This document shows, piece by piece, positions 42,238 through 52,886 of a stretch of 64,000 nt of DNA. The DNA lies in NCBI GenBank assembly GCA_033064195.1, contig JARBJD010000031.1, forward strand, positions 248,001-312,000, given 5' to 3'. This DNA comes from Blattamonas nauphoetae. Its lineage: Eukaryota > Preaxostyla > Oxymonadida. Within the stretch, counting starts at the first letter, position 1. Every line of letters starts with the position of its first letter. The notes under the pieces are model-generated. The model did no database searches. It had not been told where the DNA came from and worked only from the letters and a program-made list of their open reading frames with translations. The position numbers were made by a program, and so were the translations under genes.

Positions 42238-43345
42238 TCAATCATCTGAAGATGAAAGAGTGTTCTTAAGATGAGAAGAAACTAAACGAGTACAAAAACT
42301 GAACTCGGAATCACAAATGTTCTTTCTGTGGTGTTCGGCAAAGAAAGAATAGGTGATGTGATTCCCTCGAAGGAGGGGGTTCTTGTCAGACAACAGAAAG
42401 CCAAGAACGAACTGGTTCCTGAAGTGGGGACAAGTGTCGGTGAAAACAGTGCTGTGTTTTTTCTTTGAATAAAGAGGTGAAGTGAAAATCTCGTGGAGGC
42501 ACTCCTCCATAAAACGATGATCGTGCGAAAGCACGGGAGAAATAAAGTTGTGATATGCGGTGTGAGAAACAGAATCAACATAAGTGAGAACTGAAATGCA
42601 TAAATGAGACACTGAAGTGCGATTGAAAAAAAGTCGTGACCAAGTTGGTTGGGGGAGAGAAGCAACTGCCAGTACACCTTCAAATCCATCACGAACGCCA
42701 GTGATGGTTCGTTCAAGTTGGAGATTGTGTCGTGGTTGAACCCCGCTCACATATGTGGCAGATGTCCGTTCTTCTTTTTGGTTTTTTAAGGAAGGGTGTC
42801 TTTTGCAGAAGGTTGAATAATGCATGGTTGTTTTACCAGATTTGACTAGATCCTGATGCAGATCCTTTTTTATTGTCTTTAGAAGACGTGGTTCAATCTT
42901 TTTGGAGGATTTTTGGTGTGATACTGGATGTGTGAGCACTATGCTTGGCTCTTCTGGACGTCTATTTGGTGTTTCTGGTTGATATAGAAACTCCAAAATG
43001 GTCGGTACCAATTCTATGGGGATTGACAAAAATGGGAGCACACTCTTTTTTTTCACCGACCGTCGATTTATGCAAGCCTGGCTCTCGCAGGATGGAGTTG
43101 TATTGGCAATTATTGCAGCCGTTAACTCCTCATCCATTTCTTTGTCAATGACCTGAAAAAAGACTGTATATTTTTAAAAAGCATGGACATACCGATTTGC
43201 TTTCAGGCCGGACATGCGTTGCAGTGCGTGGCTGGCAGGTGTTGTGGTCGAAGCGGCTTCTGGCGTATTTGAATTGCCCGTGGGTGAAGCCGAATCCACA
43301 AATCCGCAACTCTTCTACAGAGGCAACTTGCGCCACGCACTGCAT
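42238..43345 (-). mobile_element. Unassigned DDE-like transposase family, copy 1
   Basis: Minus-strand ORF 43137-42238 (299 codons), probably preceded by an exon at 43345-43190 (LRICGFGFTHGQFKYARSRF). Core motifs: VFTDTCPHFRNQFVLGFLLS and, about 20 residues on, SFFAEHHRKNICDSEFSF. These line up with the two other copies in this block at 47742-49718 and 49807-50412. The DT-x-PHF-(R/N) motif followed by H-(G/R)-K-x2-C-D looks like two catalytic acidic positions of a DDE/RNase-H-type enzyme. This copy has lost the Gly of the HGK motif and is probably inactive. I cannot name the superfamily. Confidence 0.55.
43220..43344. repeat. 13-bp inverted repeat pair
   Basis: TGCAGTGCGTGGC at 43220-43232 is repeated exactly in inverted orientation at 43332-43344, around a 99-nt interior that encodes the putative first exon of the copy-1 transposase. 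Extension beyond 13 bp fails. Confidence 0.6.
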
Positions 43346-43492
43346 GAGTGTGACTTTTTCACTTTCGTGACATTTTTTTAGATTGATGACAGAAATGTCA
43401 GCAATGTGTTAAATTTACCTATAAAAGACGAAGAATTGAAGAAAGAAGGAAGACACACTCTTGTAGAACTGTTTGATTTCTTTTTTCACCCT

Positions 43493-43880
43493 CTAAACTT
43501 TCCTTGTATGCTCAAGGGCATCTATGAGGGGTTCAGTCGGATTGTCCGACCAAATGGATGCCAGGAGGTTAAAGATGCGTGTCCCATCGGTGCTACGGGA
43601 CGAATCAGGTGTAGAAAAGCGGTATGAAGTTTTTGATGAACTTTTTGGATGAAGGCAGACACAATCCACACCGTATTCTCCCAGTTCCGCAAAGAGATCT
43701 GGATTGTTTCTGCTCGAGTGCCCGTCGAATATGATTCGGGCTCGAGCGTCTTTCTGTTTTAGATGTCTCATTCTCCGTTTGACACTGTCCTCCAAAACCA
43801 GCCCAAGTAATAAGCGAGAGAGCAGTTCCTTGTTCATCCATCCAGTCTTTGTTGTATTCCACGTGAATCCGAACGGGTGA
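43493..43880 (-). mobile_element. DDE_1 transposase fragment
   Basis: On the minus strand, GWMNKELLSRLLLGLVLE then ARARIIFDGHSSRNNPDLF and YGVDCVCLHPKSSSKT match the DDE_1 segment around the second catalytic Asp (compare LLILDGHSSH...FCLPPHSTH). Both flanking catalytic segments are missing. A short dead fragment. Confidence 0.6.
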
Positions 43881-44002
43881 TGGGTCTGGAGCGAGGTAAG
43901 ATCAAACTTTTCAGGGAAGATGAAGTGGGCGCGAAGATGCTATCTATCTGCACAGACGCAGCAAAATGCCGTACACGAGTGAGATGGCTCTAAAACAAAT
44001 TA

Positions 44003-44800
44003 TTGCAAATCCTAAATCTACGACCCATTCCACAAAAAGGTCTTCCTGCCGCTCTTGATGTTCCTCCCAATACATTCCAGAAAGCCAAAAGCGGTGGTAA
44101 AAACCATTTGGATATCGGTCACCCACGAATGAAATTGACAATGGAACAGGAAAATGAGCTGGGAGATCTACCATCAAAGGTGTAGGAAAAGTTTGATACT
44201 GATGTAAGTTGGGAGTGGCACACCGGGTTTCTCAGATACCATTCTGAGTCTCTTGAATCCACACGGTTTACCCCAAGAGATGTTGAACGAATGAGAGTGG
44301 ATCTGCAAACTGTGAAGGATTTTGAAAAAGATTTAGGGAAAGAACTTCAAAAATACCACCCATCATTTGTTTTCCAGACTGATGAATCCCAATATCATCA
44401 GCAAACTCAGTTCTCTCTCTATGTTCCGAAAATAGAATTGATCTATACCTTTTTCCCCCTAATGCCACCCTTTTACTCCAGCCATTGGATCTTGGAATCT
44501 TTTGTAGGTGGAAACAGAACAAAACCGACAACCGCCGCATTTCCAGTACGGATTCCTGCGCCAAAATTTTGGCCCAAATCGTCTCGGGATTCCACCAAAG
44601 CACCAGCTCTATCCAAGTAACGGCTGCTTGGAAGGCTGGTGGAATTATGGTGCAACGAGAACCACAGGGTTACTTGGCCCGTACGGACAAAAACAAATTC
44701 GAAGAAATCTGTCAAAAGACATCACAAGATAAAACACAAACCGTGAATAGTGGGATGGGGTTGCCAATTATTAGTAAAAAATGCTGTTTTTGGGAAGGTT
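44003..44800 (+). mobile_element. Internally deleted DDE_1 transposon copy related to the 34.3-kb element
   Basis: KYHPSFVFQTDESQYHQQ near 44340-44400 is nearly the same motif as LLFQADESQYHS in the 34.3-kb element, so the two belong to one lineage. The sequence then jumps to ...LDLGIFCRWKQNKTDNRR, corresponding to QPLDVGVFGVWK, so the segment with the second catalytic Asp has been deleted. The downstream C-terminal part continues to about 44760 in another frame. Dead. Confidence 0.65.
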
Positions 44801-45900
44801 CATGAGAAGGAGGGAAAGAAAATTGCTAAAAAAGCGGCCAAACCAGAAGCAACAAAAAGACAGTAAGGAGTACGTGCTTCAGACGGTACGTGAAGCTGCG
44901 AGGGAAAAGCACTCGGAGATCTTTCCAATCGTGCCGAAACACTTTCTTCGCACTTTTTGGAAAAACATGCTTTGGGCGGTGAAGCAGACAAATCATGAAA
45001 AAAAGAATACTTCATCGGAACCTGAATCCAGCACGCTTTTTAGTCGGTGATGGTCGTCTGAAATTAACCAATTTCGGACTGGCTGAAACATTTGGCGTAG
45101 AAGAAACATCCATTCAGGACTTTTCGGGCACCGGATCTCGAAAAGATTCTAATAGTAGAACTGCCAACTATACATGAAACACTCTGCCGCGTCAAGGGAC
45201 GAAAAGCTCTCCTCCTCGCAATGATGACATGCTCATCCTGTGAGTCAATCACTACCGAAGAGATCGATACCCTTCAGCACAAAATCACGAATGTTCAGAT
45301 GTCACAAGAAAGGTCGAGGATCCGAATAAGAAAACGAGACGAATCCCTCTTGTCAGTGGATTGTCAAATTTCATGAAAATGACGTTGAACGATGTCTCCA
45401 ATGAATCATTGAGAATGGGCAATGTCTGTCTCGGCTGTGTAGTGAGGCGAGATTCGAAAATGTGAATTCGAACTGTTTTTATGAAATCAAAAATGCTCCC
45501 CCATGTAGTTCTTGCCTTTCTTCATTGGATAGATACTCCTGTCGTCCCACTTTCCCAATCCGTTGGTGATCACGACCATGACAAAATGATCACCAATTGG
45601 ACTTTTCCGGCACTTCACTTTACCTGTTTTTCCTTCAATATTGTTTCTCTAAGATCGATGGAAAGTTACTGGACAAAAAACAAGAAAGATATCAACGCGA
45701 GATGTAAAGAAAAGTTTGGAACAATCCTCGGAAGATGAGCAGACACCAAACTTGCACGAAAACGACTGTCATCGCATTCGGACTGTTAACTATTCGCATA
45801 CGATCACTGGCCTTCGCTCTACCTGGGAAAGGCATTCATAAAGGATCTCACATACATTTTCAATTCCAGCCGCCAGTTCTTGTGGCATCTGCGAAACCAA
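44801..45900. other. Weak ORF fragments, unassigned
   Basis: About 1.1 kb with short plus-strand open frames (for example 44781-45050 and 45481-45738). None shows a motif I can name. Confidence 0.3.
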
Positions 45901-46790
45901 CGCGAGCGGAGAAACTGTGGGTTGATCGTGAATGATTGCCGATTGAGTGACGAGCAAGAAACTTCGCTTGTTCAGGAAATACTTGCTCTCGCGGATCGTC
46001 ACCGACCTGTTGGAAGGACTGGCATAATCAAGCTAGTGAAACAAATATATCATACGACAGTCACCCAAGGATGGGTTCACCGCTTCTTGGGACGGCATAA
46101 AAAGACTCTTCAACGAACAATCGCCAAGCCACCTGAAAGTTCGCGATCGAGACTACAAAAGAGAGTTCTAAAGAACAATAAGAAACGTCTTCAGGATGCT
46201 GTGGTCGGAGTTCATCCTCGGCTGATCTTCAATTGTGACGAGAGTCTACTGAAGAAGTCCGCATCCGTTGCGACGAAGAAAGTTGTGGTGAAGAAAGATG
46301 CCGCCCCACCTCGATTCAAAAACAGTACTAGTAAAAAAGTCACCGGAATACTAGCACCTTCTTGAGAATACGGCTGTCCTCCTTGCCGATAACCTTGAAA
46401 TTCACAAAACAGATAAAATCATCCCATCTCACCCAACCATGTGATCAACTCACATTTACTGCCCCAAAACAAATGGAGAGAAAAGACAACGCGATTCATG
46501 ATGCATCAACACAAACAAACAGATTCAGTGAGGCTGCTCTTACTCTTGCCTGCTGTACTGACGAAAAAAAGAACCGCCTGGCGTTCCGAGATGCTGGTTT
46601 CGAAATCAAGGGTACAAAAGGAAACCGAACCGTCATTCTCAACGAAGAAGTGTTCGCAGAAATGGAAACACACTGTGTTCCAGACGAGGAAGAAACAGCG
46701 AAGGAGAGAAACGAGGGTGATCTGAACCCCTCATTTGGTTTTATCAATCGCCAACAATTCCCGACTCGATGGGCGCCGAAATTCAAATAG
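45900..46790 (+). mobile_element. DDE_1 transposase relic with CENP-B-type HTH
   Basis: ORF 45880-46365: LSDEQETSLVQEILALADRH and VTQGWVHRFLGRHKKTLQ form the second helix-turn-helix, followed by HPRLIFNCDESLLKK with the first catalytic Asp. The next ORF (46362-46790) resumes near SSHLTQPCDQLTF, the third-residue neighbourhood, and ends RNAFREAGF-like (RLAFRDAGFEIKGTK). The segment with the second catalytic Asp is deleted. A third DDE_1 lineage in this block. Confidence 0.65.
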
Positions 46791-47741
46791 CGAGTGACAG
46801 CCATAATCAGTTCTTGTTTTCCATTTGACATATTTTTGACAATAACTGATGACTATTTTGTTGAAAAAGAATGAAATGATGAAAGTGAAATGTCAACGGG
46901 GTGATCATAATGTCATCCTGGTGATCACCAACGGAATAGGCTCACCAGAGCATATGGAAAGTTGTGCTTGGTATTTTAATCGTTCGGAAAGTGAAAAATA
47001 TTGAAATGAATGTGAAATGTACATCAGTGGCGAGTCTGAATGTTTTGGAATTATCCAAATAGTGGAAGCATTGATGTGAAATACTGAATATAATGAAGAG
47101 AATAAGAGAGAAAACATACGAAAACAAAGATCATCTTTTTGAAACAGACAGTATATTTATGATCATGAAATCAATCCACAACTGATTCGTGATTATCTGA
47201 AATCTATTGTGATCCCTGATCCTAATCAGTTCTCACATCCATTTTGGCACTAAATCATTCCCGTGGACAGTTCCATCTCCCATATTTGTCATTTGAAATC
47301 GGAGGACCGACAGAAATTCAGGAAAACGAAATTGTGATTTTAGCCGGTAAATTGAATTATTACGCTTTTGTGATAGTACTATTCAAAACCAATCTCCTCT
47401 CATGGTTTATGAATTGATCTACTTTTCTCTAGAATTGGTACATGATATGATTGAATTGAGTCCGTATCGTGCATACCGTCCATAAGATACATGCTATAGT
47501 TCATACCATTCATTTGACAAAATCAAACAAAGATAGAAAACGATTTAAGTGTAAAACAATGTCAATAGAGAGAAAAACTGTTCACATTCTCGTGGTTTTG
47601 TCGATGTCATCCCCGACCTGCTTGAGGAGTTTCGACATGTCGTTGACTAAAAGTGATAGATATGGACTGACGTTCTTTGAACCTTGCATGATTTTCGATT
47701 CATCTCCAAGATATGGGACAATATTTTGACGATCTCAAAAC
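46791..47741. other. Long A/T-rich stretch, no gene seen
   Basis: About 950 nt, rich in stops in all frames. It may contain the 5' non-coding part of the copy-2 element that follows; I found no terminal repeat. Confidence 0.4.
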
Positions 47742-49718
47742 ATGGGTGAGATCATGATGAATTGTGAATATCGCGTGAATAGAAAAACGAATCAGGCCCG
47801 TGCCAGGTTCATGATTAGAAGAGCCAAAGAGCTCGATCCCACGAATCCCGAAGCCCTCCTCAAGTTTACAGTCGAACACACTCTGGAAGGGAAAAAAGTT
47901 GAAGAAGCACTCTTTCAGAAACATCTCAGTTTATTTTCGTCATTTCTATCTTCATTTTCTTATCGATTAGAGTCCTTCAACTATTTCATGAAGCATATTC
48001 GTCTTGCTTTTCTCGCGATGAACAAACATTCCAAAATACTTCTCCTCACGGCTCTCCTCCACGTTTTTTCTCTCGAAGACTTCAATAAGTATCAATTTGG
48101 GATTAGCCCAAACACCCTTCGCCAACCATATCGTCTCAAACAATTGAAAACGTATCCTTCCGAAAGATCATCGACACAAAACCAATCAACTAGAGCCATT
48201 TCAATGGAAACTCGTCTTCTCGTTCATAAATTCCTTTTCAATCATTCCGTTGAATCAAGCCGAAGACAAACGAAAAAACACATACAAGAATTTGATGAAA
48301 CAACAGTGCGTCGTGAACTATCTATCTGTGGAGAAGCCCTCGCTACGAAGAGGAAGATTGACCAATATCAATGGAAATGGTCGCCTCGATCTCTGACCGA
48401 TTCGAAAACTAACCTCCATACCTTGTATTGCGCAGAGCATCCGTCAAACACAATCTCAAAGTCGTCCTTTCAACGATTCTGTAAAAAGCTGTCCAAACCG
48501 AAGCAAAAGACAGACCGTTGTAATAAATGCGGAAGGTTAGACACTCTCTTATAGCAGGAAACAACACTGAAGAGTCAAGGAAAGGATCTCACCCCTGTTG
48601 AGAAAAATGAAAAAGTTTTACTCGAATATCACAAAGACCAAGCCACATTAACCAGGGAATCTTATCACACTCAAATTGAAAACCTCCAAATGGGACAAGG
48701 TGTCCTTCTTTTCGATTTTAAAGAAAATTGGCGACTCTGCGTCACACCGCAACAAGATTCCAAAGATTTTTGTAGAAAGCAGCAAATCTCTCATCTTGGC
48801 TTCGCATTAGTATCAAAACGAGAAGATCGAACCACAGCAATTCGATATTTTCACTTCCTTTCAAGAACGCTGAACCACGATGCTCCACACGTTATTCATT
48901 GTTTTCGTGAACTATTTCTGATGCCGGAACTACAAAGTCTCACTCATCTATATCTTTGGTCAGACACCGGTCCACACTTTCGTTGTGGAACTTTCTTTCA
49001 TTTCATTCTCTATGGATTACCGGCGTACCTTCCGCGATGCAAAGCTTCTGTGTCCTTTTTTTACGAGGGCCATGGGAAGAGCATTTGTGACGGATCATTT
49101 GGACAACTTGCGAGCTGTCTACGAGTGAACAAAATGGATCAATCGATAAAGACGGTGGAACAACTCGTCAAGTATTTTAAACAACAAGTAACTCTCAAAC
49201 ATATTTCCTCACAGAATTCTTTCCATTTGGTCGAAGCATACCCCAATGAACTCTTTCAAATTTATGCCCTCCCACGCATCAAAGAGTATCTCAATTTTCA
49301 AGTCCAAAATGGTGATGTGTACGCTTCTCCATTTTTGGACATTCCTCACCACCTTTGGACACGGGTCCAATTTGTCCAGTCACGATCAACACCTCCACGG
49401 GAGACCCGAACGTTCACAGAACAGATTCCGGTCTCAGAAGTTCCATCAAAGTATGAGACTCTCGGTCGGGTTTCAAGACGACAAGCCCTCCTTCAAGCTG
49501 CAAAAACAGGCTCATCCAACCAACCAACGGACCTAGAAGAGATTGACACAAATTTCGCTCACAAATCAACAATCAAGAGGTGGCAGAGAAGTATGAATAA
49601 CGATTCCGAATCGGACGATGACACCCTTCTGAATCGTCCCTATGACAAACGCCCGCCAAGCACTGGAAGTACTGTCCAGTCGAAGAACCATTCTCTCTTC
49701 AATTTGCCGTATCATTAA
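47742..49718 (+). mobile_element. Unassigned DDE-like transposase family, copy 2 (most complete)
   Basis: Two ORFs in one frame, 47742-48554 and 48690-49718, separated by a single in-frame TAG at 48552-48554; about 640 codons in all. Layout: a long helical N-terminal region (HTH-like LTALLHVFSLEDFNKYQFG), a C-x2-C pair (TDRCNKCGRL) followed by a charged helix (LLEYHKDQATLTRESYHTQI), then GVLLFDFKENWRL, LYLWSDTGPHFRCGTFFHFI, SVSFFYEGHGKSICDGSFGQ and a C-terminal domain. DFKEN, SDTGP and the acidic residues of the HGKSICDG segment are candidate catalytic positions. The order C-x2-C, D, SDxGP, HGKxxxDG recalls a poorly classified protein family I remember from invertebrate genomes. Confidence 0.6.
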
Positions 49719-50412
49719 CCGATTGAACGCCGTTTCCCTCAATTTTCCGTTCATCTGTTTTTCTTCAATATCCTTTGTGAAAATGAACCGAATCTGTGCG
49801 AAGTCATCACAGGCAGTTTTGAAGTCGATGAGATATTCTGCCATATTTGTGTGAGCCCAACTTTATCGCGAATTCGAGATCTGGAGTACTGCTCTCAGCA
49901 TTGAATTTGCATTGTATCATTCCATCTGAACAAGCAAAATGGAAGTGTTTTTTAAAGTGTGGAATTGTTGTGGTTGTGTGTACGACGGGATACACCAAGC
50001 CCGGATGACTGAAGACAAAGGAAGGAGAAAAGAGAGAGATATACATTCGAAAAAAGGAAACTCTGTGAGAATGGGAATTATCGACCGAGAACTGTTTGAA
50101 TGTTCCATCCAGGAAAGTGGCAAGTTGTCGAATATTGGCAATTGTGAAAGGTGGTAGATGATAAGTGAGACAGTTCGAGATAATACCAAAAAATCTGTCG
50201 ACTTCAGACTTACCATGCGACGGAACAAAGAACTGAATAGTGATTTTGAATTTTGTGAAAGGTTGTTCGGCGAATAGAGACGAAACGAAGATATTGTTTT
50301 TAAAGTGAGGGCCACCATCGCTAAACCGTGTCAGATTCCTTTTTTCTTCATACTGTGGTGAGGTGACAATGTCGGAGAGACAAGAAAGAACAAATGCCGA
50401 ATTATGCGGCAC
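49566..50412 (-). mobile_element. Unassigned DDE-like transposase family, copy 3
   Basis: Minus-strand ORF 50412-49807 with RFSDGGPHFKNNIFVSSLF and TIQFFVPSHGKSEVDRFFGI, the same two motifs at the same spacing as copies 1 and 2. It then enters a diverged C-terminal region that carries on in a second frame to about 49566. The upstream third (C-x2-C and DFKEN equivalents) is absent. It is convergent with copy 2 and overlaps its 3' end. Confidence 0.55.
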
Positions 50413-50700
50413 TCCCTCCCCAAGGAATGACCAAGTGTGCTTCGTCTTTTTTCCATTCTTGTCAGTAGTATAGAAGAAGAATATCTATATCTCCAAGGAT
50501 TGCAATTAGTCCGGGAATTATAATACTGGGAACTGAATAGTGATTCTCAATTCCGATTGAACAGAGTATTATTTTTAAAGTTCAATCAGCTATGATTCCG
50601 AAATGCCGGATAATACTTGTTTTCTTGCATTTTGGTGGATACCTTTTTTGGGTTCAAATTCAATTATTTAGTCAAAAAGAGACCTCATTTAGTGCGCTTA
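50413..50700. other. Junction of transposon block and Polinton-type element
   Basis: About 290 nt, A/T-rich. The left end of the large element is likely within or just after this stretch. It cannot be fixed because the other terminus is outside the window. Confidence 0.35.
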
Positions 50701-50754
50701 AATCTAAAGGGTTTTTTTCATTCATTGACAAAACAAACGTTAATTTTTTTATTA

Positions 50755-50778
50755 TCTGATTTTTTTATTTTGTATTAA
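50755..50778 (+). promoter_or_regulatory. Start-proximal A/T promoter-like motif
   Basis: GATTTTTTTATTTTGTATTA lies directly before the ATG at 50779. Variants of T(G/A)(A/T)TTTTTTATTTTTxTATAA sit within about 25 nt of most other start codons in this element, on both strands (before 52544, 54263, 56178, 57512, 58457, 59788 and 61772). Confidence 0.65.
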
Positions 50779-51396
50779 ATGACGAATCAGCTTACACCAA
50801 ACAAACTTAACGAGACTCTAAAGAATGAAAAATTAATACTAATCACCGAACCAGTTCTGAATCGTTCTGAAACCTCATATTTGGCACATGGCACTTTCGA
50901 TTACGCAAGTGAAGATAAACCTGATGAGATTTATCGAGTTTACATTCCTGCTTTCATTAAAGGAGCAAGACCACATCTGAATCCAAACATGTATCACAGA
51001 TTCGATAACTGTTGCAATAAAGAAAAATTCATTGAGTCACTACACAGTGAGAATTGTGAACTCGTTGGTGAATACAAAACATCAGAGTCAGTAGTGAAAT
51101 ATCTTCATGAAGGAGTTGAATGGAGAATCAAACCATCACAATGGATGAAAGGAGTCAGAACACACAAGATGAAGCGTAAGCATTACACTCAATCTTTTGT
51201 TGAAAACGAACTGAGAAAGCATAATTGTGAACTCATTGATGAGTACAAGAAAGTACACATTCCTTTTCACTATCGAGTGATTGGTGATGATAAAGTATAC
51301 AAAGCGAGACTTGACGAATGGTTCAGAGCAAAGAGAAAACCTCACTTGAGAGGAAAGACAGAGAAGAACTCCATCGATGAATCTCCGAATCAATAA
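50779..51396 (+). CDS. Unknown Polinton-type ORF with two internal repeats
   Basis: 205 aa, not recognised. Two similar blocks of about 55 residues occur: FIESLHSENCELVGEYKTSE...WRIKPSQWMKG and FVENELRKHNCELIDEYKKV...YKARLDEWFRA. Each has an NCEL-x-(D/G)EYK core and a basic end, suggesting a duplicated small domain, perhaps nucleic-acid binding. The ATG follows the element's A/T motif directly, so it belongs to the element. Confidence 0.7.
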   Translation: MTNQLTPNKLNETLKNEKLILITEPVLNRSETSYLAHGTFDYASEDKPDEIYRVYIPAFIKGARPHLNPNMYHRFDNCCNKEKFIESLHSENCELVGEYKTSESVVKYLHEGVEWRIKPSQWMKGVRTHKMKRKHYTQSFVENELRKHNCELIDEYKKVHIPFHYRVIGDDKVYKARLDEWFRAKRKPHLRGKTEKNSIDESPNQ

Positions 51397-52118
51397 TGAC
51401 GAATCGATTATTTTTCTCCTCATTGATTATTCCGGACTAAATGGTGACCCAGGTGGACTAGGTGCCCCAGGTCAAAATTTGATTTTCATTTTGAAAAGTC
51501 CACCACTTGATGAAGTAACTCCATAGAGAATAAAAAAAATGAATTTTTAAAAATTGACCTTTATTTTTGTGACCACCCAAAATTGTACCAACAAGGTCAA
51601 TATCGATACGGCAAGTTCATTTATCATGTTTCTAGAGTGATCTGACAACATTATCTGGACTTATGGGAATTTTCAAAATTAAGGCCGATTTATTTTTTTC
51701 GGATTTTTTATTTCGCATATGAAGAGTAGGTCCAAAATGTTCAAGTGTGAGACCTCGACGTAATTTTCCTTGATGCTCAGGCAAAATGGTGCCCTTGTGA
51801 TTAATGCGTAGAACTACTTGGAGGTTGTGTTGGAGACGGTCGAACTTTCGAGTTTGGCTCCGGGGTTCATGTTGGCATCACTTAGATGTGACCGTAAATC
51901 ATGCCCACCCAATGCTTATTCCTTCAAGGACTTCGCCAGTGTTAGTCATTAAGTAGGATCACGATAGAATGATCCCCAAAGGAGTATCGGGTTGTCTCGA
52001 AGAGACTTCGAACCTCACAAGGTGAGAGTCTTATGGAAACTTACACGAACGTAAAATGGAACTAAACTTCACATATTTTTGTTTTTCATTAAGGTTCGGA
52101 CAAAAATATATGTCATCA
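51397..52118. other. Non-coding stretch within the Polinton-type element
   Basis: About 720 nt without a plausible ORF. It includes short hairpins, for example GGATCA...TGATCC near 51955-51974 and GTCTC-GAA-GAGAC near 51994-52006. Possibly a control or replication region; nothing is identified. Confidence 0.4.
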
Positions 52119-52544
52119 TTAGTATTCCAACATGAGATCAATCAGAAATTCATAGTACTCCTTGATTATTTTTCCATTGATTGTCTCCGTTGTTTCCATC
52201 TCGATTGATTCACCAGAACTGTCTTTGAACCAGATCTTCACCGTTGATTGTCGAGTACTTAGTTCCCACTTCTTTCGCTTCGCAATCTGTTCGTTACAGA
52301 AAGCAACATAAGAATCATTGAATGCATCAGTCTGAATCCAATCAGCATGGATTGTGAAATTCTGAGGAATATCTTTTGAAATAACCGTTGAAGTCTCACC
52401 AATCTCTTCCTTCACATGGATGAGCTTACAGTCAAGAAAGTAGATATATTTTTGTTTTCGGGAATTGACAAAATCATGTGGAAGTTGAGCAGTGTGAGAA
52501 TTCTGAATTGAGAAATAGCGTTTGACCATTGCTGTTTTTAGCAA
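52119..52544 (-). CDS. Unknown Polinton-type ORF
   Basis: 141 aa, no recognised family. The best start is the ATG of MVKRYFSIQNSHTAQLPHDF, next to the A/T motif. Predicted beta-rich, with an acidic C-terminus (ESIEMETTETINGKIIKEYY). It lies next to the capsid-type ORFs, so a virion or assembly role is possible but not shown. Confidence 0.6.
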   Translation of the reverse strand: MLKTAMVKRYFSIQNSHTAQLPHDFVNSRKQKYIYFLDCKLIHVKEEIGETSTVISKDIPQNFTIHADWIQTDAFNDSYVAFCNEQIAKRKKWELSTRQSTVKIWFKDSSGESIEMETTETINGKIIKEYYEFLIDLMLEY

Positions 52545-52571
52545 AAATAAAAAATCAAAACTGTTTAATCA

Positions 52572-52871
52572 TTAATAACCTCTCTTCACTTCTTCATATG
52601 CTTCTTGGAGTCGTCGATCAATGACATATCTCACCCGTGGTTGTCCATTTTCGATCCAGAACAACCAATATGTTGCCTGATGTAATGCGAGAATTGGTGG
52701 AGGAGGACCTTCTGGAGTTGATGTGAAATATGGATCTAGTTCACCTTGTTTGATTGGGGTTCCTCTGTAGACAATATTGACAGATTCTGCTGTCGAAATA
52801 CCTTCTTCACCACCAGCGATTTCACTTCGATCTGTTGGCACCATGAATGTGAAAGAAGTTGCGTCTGTCAC
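52572..52871 (-). CDS. Small ORF next to the capsid-type genes
   Basis: 99 aa, with a proline-rich middle (TPEGPPPPILALHQATYWLF) and a basic, helical end. It sits immediately downstream of the 458-aa capsid-type ORF on the same strand and is likely part of the capsid gene region of the element. Confidence 0.55.
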   Translation of the reverse strand: MTDATSFTFMVPTDRSEIAGGEEGISTAESVNIVYRGTPIKQGELDPYFTSTPEGPPPPILALHQATYWLFWIENGQPRVRYVIDRRLQEAYEEVKRGY

Positions 52872-52886
52872 TGGTCTTTTTCGTTT

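Noticed and set aside
34349-50412. Retrotransposons (LTR or LINE) within the transposon block
   Set aside because: No reverse transcriptase motif (for example YxDD) and no long direct repeats were seen; all recognisable fragments are DDE-type.
51994-52040. tRNA-like T-arm sequence (TTCGAACCT)
   Set aside because: No matching T-stem, acceptor stem or anticodon arm around it.
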